Positions 27,368 through 34,152 of a DNA stretch of 64,000 nt are shown here, piece after piece (positions within the stretch are counted from its first letter, which is position 1; each line of letters begins with the position of its first letter). Position numbers and translations under genes: made by a program. Below the pieces are notes generated by a model. The model was not told where the DNA came from, did no database searches, and saw nothing but the letters and a program-made list of their open reading frames with translations. Source of the DNA: Palsa-147 sp963771905 (GTDB lineage Bacteria > Acidobacteriota > Terriglobia > Acidiferrales > UBA7541); contig CAVYVI010000007.1 in NCBI GenBank assembly GCA_963771905.1, positions 124,001-188,000 on the forward strand, in the 5' to 3' direction.

Positions 27368-28096
27368 TCACTGCTCCGTGTTGCACATGGTCATGTAGAA
27401 GATATGGAGCTGGAAAACGCCGGGAAGGGGATTCGGATATCCATCTCGCGGCTTGTATCTCCAGGCGCGGACGGTCCTGGCCGCGGCTTTGTCGAGGTCG
27501 GGCGAGACGGATTGGACGACGCGAATCTTTTTCACTTTGCCCTGCGTGTTGAGGCTAAGGGAAAGAATCATTTCGCCCGCGATGCCGGCTCGCCAGTCTT
27601 TTTCCGGGTAACGCGGCAAAGGCTGATCGAGGTCGGAGTCCTCGTCGACAAAGGTGCCTTTGTTGCTCCAGATGCGTCCGGATGCAAACACGTCGCCCAT
27701 GTCTGAAATTGGGCCGGGACATTCGCGGGGATGGCCATAGCTAATCTCGGCCGTGGTTGTCACGGGAGCGTTGGCGGGCGACTCGAATTGCCATTGCATC
27801 GCGCTATCGATGGCGGCCTGAAACAACTCGGACGGGCCGCTCAGAGCCTCGGCGTGCGAAACGTGGCCGTCGGCTTCCACTACGAGGCGCAGCGCGACCT
27901 TTCCCTCGATGTTTTTCTTCAGCGCTTCGTCAGGATACGGAACAGTAGGCGACTTGATCACCTTGAGCTGACTTGTTTGATTGTTCGCGGTCTCTTGTTT
28001 CTGCGACTGTGCGTCGCTTCGCGATTGTGCAGCGGAGAAGCTGCATGCCGCGAGCAGCGCGATTGCTAGGAACGGGAACCGATGGCGGAATTTCAT
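27368..28096 (-). CDS. TonB C-terminal domain protein, exported
   Basis: A 242-residue protein with an N-terminal signal sequence (FPFLAIALLAAC, which could be a lipobox LAAC or an ordinary signal). It carries two TonB C-terminal-like domains. The first is VPYPDEALKKNIEGKVALRL with GHVSHAEALSG and a QWQFESP strand. The second is LPRYPEKDWRAGIAGEMILS with GKVKKIRVVQS and AWRYKPRDG. There is no proline-rich spacer, so it is not a classical energy transducer; such proteins may act as periplasmic partners. An AAGGGG lies 5 bp before ATG. Confidence 0.8.
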   Translation of the reverse strand: MKFRHRFPFLAIALLAACSFSAAQSRSDAQSQKQETANNQTSQLKVIKSPTVPYPDEALKKNIEGKVALRLVVEADGHVSHAEALSGPSELFQAAIDSAMQWQFESPANAPVTTTAEISYGHPRECPGPISDMGDVFASGRIWSNKGTFVDEDSDLDQPLPRYPEKDWRAGIAGEMILSLSLNTQGKVKKIRVVQSVSPDLDKAAARTVRAWRYKPRDGYPNPLPGVFQLHIFYMTMCNTEQ

Positions 28097-28155
28097 CGTG
28101 CCCCTTGGGTGGCTGGAATTGTACTGCGAATTCCAAGCTGCGGGGTGAAACGGAC

Positions 28156-28323
28156 ATGGCTGGGGATTTTGCGGCTTGGACGAGAGCAGGGAACCCTATC
28201 CGTGCTGAGGTCGAGGCGCTGGACCGTCGCGGGAGATTAGAAAGTCTCAGGTCTGAAGAGTTGACGTCCATTGACGGACTGTTGTGCGATTTTGGACAGC
28301 GGCCGTCTGTGCGCTGCGGCTAG
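28156..28323 (+). CDS. Possible small ORF of 55 residues
   Basis: ATG 28156 opens a 55-codon frame (MAGDFAAWTRAGNPIRAEVE onward) with protein-like composition ending in TAG at 28321-28323. There is no clear ribosome-binding site, and I recognise no domain. It lies in the 297-bp gap between the TonB-C protein and a small lipoprotein. It could be a remnant or chance. Confidence 0.2.
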   Translation: MAGDFAAWTRAGNPIRAEVEALDRRGRLESLRSEELTSIDGLLCDFGQRPSVRCG

Positions 28324-28393
28324 TATCCTCGCTGAGTACCATCGTCTGCGGTGAAGCGCTTTGCCGCGAGCGACACCACAAGGGAGAATCAAA

Positions 28394-28669
28394 ATGAAGA
28401 GATCGCTAGTTCTGGGTGCGTCCGTGCTCGTGCTGCTGCTTGCCGCTTGCAACCCAGCGGCAGGACCAGCGGGACCGCAAGGGCCGCAAGGAACGTCGGG
28501 CCAGGACGTTGATCCTGCCAGGGCACGGGAACGGGACGCAGACCGCGACCGGGACGCAGAACGGGCCCGACAGGATCAGGCGCGACGAGATCAGGACGCA
28601 GGATGTCCCGCAGGGCAGCATCGCGACAAAGACCCTCATACTGGAGAATCGATTTGCGTCGGGAACTAA
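28394..28669 (+). CDS. Small collagen-like, charged lipoprotein
   Basis: A 91-residue protein with lipobox LAAC (MKRSLVLGASVLVLLLAAC). A short collagen-like run of Gly-x-Gln/Ala triplets (GPAGPQGPQG) follows, then an Arg/Asp-rich stretch with repeated RD pairs (RERDADRDRDAERARQDQAR). The tail contains two Cys (GCPAGQHRD and ESICVGN). The charged stretch is probably helical or extended. The GGGAGA site precedes ATG 28394. Function unknown; likely a cell-envelope spacer protein. Confidence 0.65.
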   Translation: MKRSLVLGASVLVLLLAACNPAAGPAGPQGPQGTSGQDVDPARARERDADRDRDAERARQDQARRDQDAGCPAGQHRDKDPHTGESICVGN

Positions 28670-28703
28670 CGGATTGACTGGCCGAGGCACCGCCTGCGAT
28701 GCA

Positions 28704-28790
28704 AAGGCTTCAGGTTTAAAGACCTGAGCTACATGAATTGCCGCTGCGGAGGGCTGGGGCGAGGAAAGGCGCGGGCAAGATGTCCGCGCC
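28704..28790. repeat. Two short palindromes in a 600-bp gap
   Basis: TCAGGT/ACCTGA around 28710-28727 and GGCGCGG (28768-28774) with CCGCGCC (28784-28790) form small hairpins after the lipoprotein gene. They resemble REP-like intergenic palindromes. Together with the 66-bp repeat at 28828 they fill most of the gap 28670-29266; I see no gene there. Confidence 0.4.
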
Positions 28791-28827
28791 ACGATGCTGA
28801 AGGCCTGCGGTGCATTGTGGAGAGAAA

Positions 28828-28893
28828 CGCAGATCCCTCGTCGGCCGCGGCGGACTCGGGATGACTGCGTTTTCTTTCTAATGTTGGCGCCGG
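28828..28893 (+). repeat. 66-bp dispersed repeat, copy A
   Basis: This 66-bp stretch, beginning CGCAGATCCCTCG and ending TTGGCGCCGG, matches 31115-31180 at 57 of 66 positions by hand alignment, in the same orientation. It contains ATCCC near the start and CGGGATGAC in the middle, an inverted pair. The central CGTTTTCTTTCTAAT is almost unchanged in both copies. It is intergenic. Confidence 0.75.
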
Positions 28894-29266
28894 CAGTTCT
28901 TACCAAAGATAGACGTAATCAGAGAATGACGTGCGTGTTGAGTTGGTAACAGGAGATTCGCCGAGGGGTTGTCCGGTTTCGCCAGAGGCGTACATTGAAG
29001 CTGGGTTTTCCATCTTGCTAGGCAAGGCAGGGGAGCAGGAGTATGCGCGAAGTTCCGTGCGCGCGGATCGATTGGGCGCCGGCATTCAATCCTGATATTT
29101 ATCACCGCATGTTCGTTGGGCGGTGGATTGGCCGGCCTGCCGGGACTTTCCGAATCGTCACACTTCAATGGCTGTTCGCTCACGTTCAATTTCTTACGAC
29201 TCCTCCAACTCCTCCAATTTTTAGCGAGAATCGGCTGATTTCAGCGGTCGGCGGTGAGGAGTGCCC

Positions 29267-30088
29267 GTGCGCCTCGCGCTGAAGAGAGTGATGCGTCGCG
29301 GAGCATTGGCTGCGGCCGCGGCGCTGCTTCTTCTCGCACCGGGAAGCTCTGCGCAGGAAAGCCATATCGGCAAATTGACCGGGCAAGCGTCGAGAGGCAA
29401 AGAATACTATCGTCGCTACTGCATTGGGTGCCACGGCCCGAATGGGGACGGCCAGGGCGAAAATGCGCAGTGGATCGACCCGAAGCCGCGCGACTTCACG
29501 CTCGGCATATTCAAGTGCCGCTCAACGCTGACAGGAAACATTCCGCTCGATGAAGATTTGTTCCGGACGGTTGGCAGGGGCCTCGACACGACGAACATGC
29601 CGTCGTGGGCGCCGCTCACGAATCAGAATCGGGCGGATCTGGTCGCGTACATCAAGACGTTTTCGCCGCGATTCCGTGAAGAGCAGCCTGGACCACCGGT
29701 TGTGATTCCGCCCGAGACTCCCGATACGGCCGAAAGTATCAAGCGCGGTGAAACGCTCTTCCAGACGACGTTGAAGTGCTCGCAGTGTCATGGAACCTCG
29801 GGCGGAGCGGATGGACCCGCGGCGCCGAGCTTGCGGGATGATAAGGATGATCCGATCGTGCCGTACAACTTCCAGGTTCGAGTGCGATTCAAGTGCGGCG
29901 ATACAAACGAGGATCTGTATCGGATTTTCATGACCGGGCTGGACGGAACGCCGATGCCGTCCTACGCCGATTATCTGAAGGGTGATCAGGGGTGGGACCT
30001 TGTGCATTATCTGCGGACGCTGCAGCTGCATTACAAACCGAAGGAGCGTCGAGCGGTGACTCGTACGGTCGCGGCGGGAAGTCAGTGA
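29267..30088 (+). CDS. Diheme cytochrome c, exported
   Basis: A periplasmic electron carrier of about 273 residues with a signal peptide (GALAAAAALLLLAPGSSAQ). Two class-I cytochrome c domains are seen: CIGCHGPNGDGQG with a later Met in TTNMPSWAPL (about residue 105), and CSQCHGTSGGADGP with GTPMPSYAD. GTG 29267 is preferred (GAGGAG 5 bp upstream); GTG 29261 and ATG 29291 are alternatives. The next gene encodes a cupredoxin-like protein, so the two probably serve the same redox chain. The pair is flanked by the 66-bp direct repeats. Confidence 0.88.
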   Translation: MRLALKRVMRRGALAAAAALLLLAPGSSAQESHIGKLTGQASRGKEYYRRYCIGCHGPNGDGQGENAQWIDPKPRDFTLGIFKCRSTLTGNIPLDEDLFRTVGRGLDTTNMPSWAPLTNQNRADLVAYIKTFSPRFREEQPGPPVVIPPETPDTAESIKRGETLFQTTLKCSQCHGTSGGADGPAAPSLRDDKDDPIVPYNFQVRVRFKCGDTNEDLYRIFMTGLDGTPMPSYADYLKGDQGWDLVHYLRTLQLHYKPKERRAVTRTVAAGSQ

Positions 30089-30182
30089 AAATCGAGGGAG
30101 AAGCGCGGGACTTGAGTGCGCACCGCGGCCCGGGATTTCCGCGAAGTGATGAAAAGATATTGAAGCGATGAGAGGTGGGGGC

Positions 30183-31007
30183 ATGAATCGTACGAATTTC
30201 ATTCTTGGGCTTGCGGTGCTGGGCTTGGGGCTGGGGGCATGCAGCTCGGCTTGGGCTCAGTCCAGCTATCAAGTGATCAACGTCTCCAACGGCGGGACGG
30301 TCAGCGGCGTCGTGAAATGGACAGGCGAACGGCCGAAGCCGCTGACGTTGCCGATTTCCAAGGACGCGGCGACGTGCGATCCGGACAAATTAGGAACGCG
30401 CGATCTGGAGAGGCTTGTGATCGGACCGGATGGCGGCGTCGAGAACACGGTTGTGTATTTGCGGGGAATCACGTCGGGGAAAGCATGGGATTTGCCGGAG
30501 GCGCGGCGCGACCTGGATCAGAAACAGTGCCGATACTTGCCGCATGTGCTGCTGGTGCAGGAAGGCACCAACATAAACATCAAGAGCAGCGACCCGATTC
30601 TGCATACGGTGCACATGCTGGGAGTGGCGGACTACAACCTGCCGTTTCCGATGATGGACGTGACGTTGTCGCGGCCGCTGAGGAAGGCCGGCATCGTGGA
30701 TTTGAAGTGCAACGCCGGGCATATTTGGATGAACGGAGTGGTGCTCGTCGTGAGCCACCCGTATTACGCGGTGACGGACGAGAACGGGGAGTTCCGGATT
30801 TCGAATATTCCTTCGGGCGAATACGAAATCGTCGCGTGGCATGAAGGGTGGCGCGTGGCACGAGAAGAACCGGTGCTGGACGTGGCGACGCAGACGAAGA
30901 CCAAGCGATTGTTCTACACCGATCCGATGACGTGGCAGAAAAAAGTGAGTGTCGCGGCGAACGGGCGTTCCAACGTCGAGTTTCAGATATCGGATCGCGA
31001 GCGCTAG
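30183..31007 (+). CDS. Exported cupredoxin-like protein with carboxypeptidase-regulatory-like domain
   Basis: A 274-residue exported protein (signal about 1-27, possibly lipobox LGAC). The N-terminal half includes GGTVSGVVKWTGERPKPL. A copper-site pattern follows: DPILHTVHML, then LKCNAGHIWM, where the His, Cys, His and Met are placed as in type 1 copper proteins. The C-terminal segment ENGEFRISNIPSGEYEIVAW is a carboxypeptidase-regulatory-like beta sandwich. ATG 30183 is preferred over 30168 because GAGGTGG sits just upstream. It lies about 95 bp behind the diheme cytochrome. The copper site is inference from spacing. Confidence 0.75.
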   Translation: MNRTNFILGLAVLGLGLGACSSAWAQSSYQVINVSNGGTVSGVVKWTGERPKPLTLPISKDAATCDPDKLGTRDLERLVIGPDGGVENTVVYLRGITSGKAWDLPEARRDLDQKQCRYLPHVLLVQEGTNINIKSSDPILHTVHMLGVADYNLPFPMMDVTLSRPLRKAGIVDLKCNAGHIWMNGVVLVVSHPYYAVTDENGEFRISNIPSGEYEIVAWHEGWRVAREEPVLDVATQTKTKRLFYTDPMTWQKKVSVAANGRSNVEFQISDRER

Positions 31008-31052
31008 AAGTCAGCGGATAGACAGTCTCTGCACGTTCTTCAGAGCTTCTTC

Positions 31053-31068
31053 CGGGGCTAAGGCCCCG
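31053..31068. repeat. Short palindrome CGGGGC/GCCCCG
   Basis: CGGGGC (31053-31058) and GCCCCG (31063-31068) with a TAAG loop, in the gap after the cupredoxin-like gene. It is REP-like and may help to end transcription. No T tract follows. Confidence 0.4.
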
Positions 31069-31114
31069 CGTGCCTCGCCATGATGTATCGGTGGTAGAGC
31101 CTTTCCATACGAAC

Positions 31115-31180
31115 CGCAGATCCCTCGATCCCCGCGGCGGACCCGGGATGACGACGTTTTCTTTCTAATCTTGGCGTCGG
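31115..31180 (+). repeat. 66-bp dispersed repeat, copy B
   Basis: Second copy of the repeat at 28828-28893 (57 of 66 identical by eye, same orientation). The two copies bracket 2.2 kb holding only the cytochrome and cupredoxin-like genes. Confidence 0.75.
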
Positions 31181-31255
31181 TTGCGGGCGTTTCTCCGTGT
31201 CAGAGAGCGAAGCTGAGTCTTGCGGTTGCCGCTGGCTGAGGAATGGAAATCAAGG

Positions 31256-31289
31256 GAGCGGCGCGGCCGATGAATTGGCTGCGCCGCTC
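31256..31289 (-). terminator. Inverted repeat after cassette 3
   Basis: GAGCGGCGCGGCC (31256-31268) and GGCTGCGCCGCTC (31277-31289) form a 13-bp stem with one G-T type mismatch and an 8-nt loop. It lies 15 bp beyond the stop of the minus-strand lipoprotein gene. It occupies the same place as the hairpins after cassettes 1 and 2. Confidence 0.55.
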
Positions 31290-31304
31290 GCACTGTGTTG
31301 GGGG

Positions 31305-33134
31305 TTACTGCTGACCTTCCACGACGCCGTAGGAGACCAGAGAGGCGTCTGTTTCAACGAAGAAGAGCTGTCCATTCGTCGCCTGATACGCTGCAAGATT
31401 TTCCGGATTGGTGCCTGCCGTGATGACGGTGTAGCGACCCGCGTTGTTTGCATCGGGCGTGAACGTGGCGGTGATGTTGATCATGTTCTGACCCGCGGGA
31501 CCGAAAAATCCAAACAGATCATTTTGCTGGCCGCTGCCGGTCAGGTTGGAGACGCCATCCGACAAAGTCTGACCGACGATGTCTGCGACGTAAGGAACCT
31601 GCTGGTTGAAGCCGTAGTTGCCGACGAACGCGTAGGAAGCGTCCTGGGGCATGATGGCGCCGGCGCCGAAGTCGTTGGTGTCGAGGTCGAGGAGGAGAGC
31701 GCCGCCGAAACCATCGGCGGTGTTGTTGGGATCGGAAACGTTGAGCGCGGGATCGACGGCGTAGACACCGAAGGTGACCAGGTCGGGCGTGTTGGCGAGA
31801 GTGAGCGTTGCGCTTCCGTATCCGTTGGTGCCGATGGAATATGTGCCCGTCGTTAGGGCTCCGGTTGTGGGACTGCCGTCGCCTTCGTTGACGTCGGCGT
31901 AGCCGGCCGTGAAATTGCCATTGCCGTCGGCGTTAAGCAAACCGGCCGCCCCGAGGGCGCCGAAAATACTATTCCCCGCCTCGCTGAAGACAAGGGGGCC
32001 GGTGAGTGTGGCATCGGTGATGCTTCCGGCATTGGCGCCTTGGCCATAGAACGAGCCGACCGCCTCGATGGTCGGATCAATCTCGACGATGCGGAAGACC
32101 TCGGGGCCGACAATGTAATACGCAAAGTTGAGGCTGTAGGTAGTAAAGGTCAGAATTCCACGACCGTCTGCGTCGGGAGCCGTAAAAGTTGCCGGGGTTG
32201 TGAGGCCGAAGAACGTGCTGCCGGCGATGTTTTCATCGATGGTCAAGCCATTGAGGTTGCCGTTCCCGTCCGCAGTTGCAACTCCGCCAAGGACCTCAAG
32301 GCCCTCGCCGGGATCATTGTCGTTGCCGGAAAATGTGAACGAGTATCCCCCGCTAATTTGAGTGAGGTCGCCGGCGGTGGTTAGGGTCTGGAGATCGAAA
32401 CTGCCGCTCGACGTAGCGCTGCCGTCAAACTGCGTAATCAACAAGTGATCGTAGTTCACGAGAGTGATGGCCAAAGTCTGCGTGCCGCCCACGCCGACGT
32501 TGACATCGCTGACGGTCAGACTGATTTGTCCCTGTCCGTCTTCACCAACCGTGTACGAGCCTGACACCGTGTCGTCCAGTGAGGTGATACCGTTGGCGTT
32601 GTTGTAATCCTCTTCGCCCGAGGCATCCCCTGCGCCGTCCAGGCTGAGAGAGCCGGCGGCTGAATATAAATTGCCGTTGACGTCGATTCCGCTCAGATAA
32701 AAGGCATATTCTCCCGTCAGGTCGGATACTCCCTGGGAGACTGGGGTGATGCCGACGAGCGTTATAGCGGACTTCGTGCTATCCGTGACGGAAGTGGCAG
32801 TGATGGTGACTCCTAGCGATGGAAGATCGTCGGCGGGGATGCTGCTCGGTGCGGTGTAGTTGATGGTCGCGCCGCTCGCGGACGAAGACGCGCTGAGCGT
32901 GCCGCAAATGGCGTCCGCGGCGCAGGAGAGTGTCCAGGTGACGCCCGCAGAGGCCGAGTCATTGGTGACCACGGCGGATAATGGCGTGGAGAGGTTAATT
33001 TCAAGTTCGGCCGGAGGCGCGGTGGCAATGGCCACGGCGATTTGCGGCGCTGGCTTCGAACTGCTGCCACACGCCGAGAGAAGCGATGTCAGGCCGAGAG
33101 CGATGACGACGAAAAGAAAAGTGTTCCGATTCAT
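31305..33134 (-). CDS. Large modular lipoprotein of cassette 3
   Basis: A 609-residue paralogue of the proteins at 22537 and 25334. Lipobox LSAC (FVVIALGLTSLLSAC, then GSSSKP). After the Ig-like part come the modules LTGEYAFYLSGIDVNGNLY, ISGGYSFTFSGND, LTGPLVFSEAGNS and FVGNYGFNQQVPY, with LDGAGD, ADGNGN, ADGNGN and SDGVSN turns. DADGRG and EDGQG strands are kept. It differs more from copies 1 and 2 than they differ from each other, judging by eye. It overlaps the upstream small gene by ATGA. Confidence 0.82.
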   Translation of the reverse strand: MNRNTFLFVVIALGLTSLLSACGSSSKPAPQIAVAIATAPPAELEINLSTPLSAVVTNDSASAGVTWTLSCAADAICGTLSASSSASGATINYTAPSSIPADDLPSLGVTITATSVTDSTKSAITLVGITPVSQGVSDLTGEYAFYLSGIDVNGNLYSAAGSLSLDGAGDASGEEDYNNANGITSLDDTVSGSYTVGEDGQGQISLTVSDVNVGVGGTQTLAITLVNYDHLLITQFDGSATSSGSFDLQTLTTAGDLTQISGGYSFTFSGNDNDPGEGLEVLGGVATADGNGNLNGLTIDENIAGSTFFGLTTPATFTAPDADGRGILTFTTYSLNFAYYIVGPEVFRIVEIDPTIEAVGSFYGQGANAGSITDATLTGPLVFSEAGNSIFGALGAAGLLNADGNGNFTAGYADVNEGDGSPTTGALTTGTYSIGTNGYGSATLTLANTPDLVTFGVYAVDPALNVSDPNNTADGFGGALLLDLDTNDFGAGAIMPQDASYAFVGNYGFNQQVPYVADIVGQTLSDGVSNLTGSGQQNDLFGFFGPAGQNMINITATFTPDANNAGRYTVITAGTNPENLAAYQATNGQLFFVETDASLVSYGVVEGQQ

Positions 33135-33607
33135 CGCGCGCCTCCTCGAGCCGGAGAAGTTGTTTCGGCTCCGCCCGCGTGAACGCTCGGGGGAACGAGG
33201 AATCCGTGGGAATTACGAATCGTGTAGGAGCGATCGCCCGAAATAATCGTGCGAACCAGGAAGACCTGCTTGCTTTTCACGGAGATCATTACGCCGACAA
33301 CCTTGACGGATTGGCCGGAGATGAGAGAGAGCGAATTTGGACCTTTCAAAGCAAAGTCGCCGAGATGCGCGTAGACGTCGCCGTGTGCGGTGGCGAGCAA
33401 CATGCGTGCACCGGTTGGCAATCCAGGGCTCGCCTTCGCGGCGACGTTGATTACAGTTCCCGTCAGAGTCACTTCACGGCTGGCGTCATACTTTGGCGCA
33501 ACCGGCGCCCTTCTTGGCGTTACGGCAGCCTGTGCCGGCGTCATCGCAGCCAGCGACAAGACGACCAGCAGCGCTGTAAGCGCCGCACCTCTGAATATTT
33601 TCACCAT
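33131..33607 (-). CDS. Small exported protein of cassette 3
   Basis: A 158-residue paralogue of the small cassette proteins. Signal peptide MVKIFRGAALTALLVVLSLA ends near TPAQA. Mature pattern: VTLTGTVINV, GARMLLATAHGDVYAHLG, GQSVKVVGVMI, VFLVRTI and SYTIRNSHG. ATG 33607 follows a GGAGG, as in the other copies; a TTG at 33619 is the open-frame limit. Function unknown. Confidence 0.78.
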   Translation of the reverse strand: MVKIFRGAALTALLVVLSLAAMTPAQAAVTPRRAPVAPKYDASREVTLTGTVINVAAKASPGLPTGARMLLATAHGDVYAHLGDFALKGPNSLSLISGQSVKVVGVMISVKSKQVFLVRTIISGDRSYTIRNSHGFLVPPSVHAGGAETTSPARGGAR

Positions 33608-33787
33608 GTCAGCCTCCAAGATTGTTGATTGCTGCCGGTCCTAATCACGACGAGATCAAACGCAGCAGGCTTGGTCCGGGGAACCCGGGTATATCGCTCC
33701 GGAGGACGCCCTCGAAACTCAAGTCGTAATGGACAAAAGTCCAGACCGCACCCCGGCACAGCCTACCAGAACATGCGGAAAAGAGAA
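33608..33787 (-). promoter_or_regulatory. Promoter and leader of lipoprotein cassette 3
   Basis: On the minus strand TTCTCT (33787-33782), 16 bp, then TAGGCT (33765-33760) stand in the same arrangement as in cassettes 1 and 2, followed by GCCGGGGTGCGGTCTGGAC. The GGGGCAG hairpin of the other leaders is not conserved. From 33788 to the otsA start at 34153 I see no gene; the open frames there are low-complexity translations. Confidence 0.4.
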
Positions 33788-34152
33788 TGCCGTTTTTAGA
33801 CACGTGTCACGGTGAAAGGTGAAGTTTTCCTGAGGACCAGCACAAAATAAGGGAACGGAATTCGATGTCACGAATTTTTGCAAATTTCGATTCGCGCTTG
33901 AGGTGAGAGCGTTATCCAGGAACCGGCAACGGGCGGCAAATATCATAGAGATTACTGAATCGTTGCCGCGCGGGCTGCGCTCCGCTATCATGAAGCGCGG
34001 CAGCCCTCGCGCAGTGAGAGTGTCGCGCCGACCCCCCGCTCGACGCAACGCTCGGAATTACCTCGCTGTTGCATACGGGGAATCGCGAGGCGACGTACGG
34101 CCTGCACCGTATGGCGAGTCTCGCGCCGTCGTCGCACAATTTGTGAAACCTT

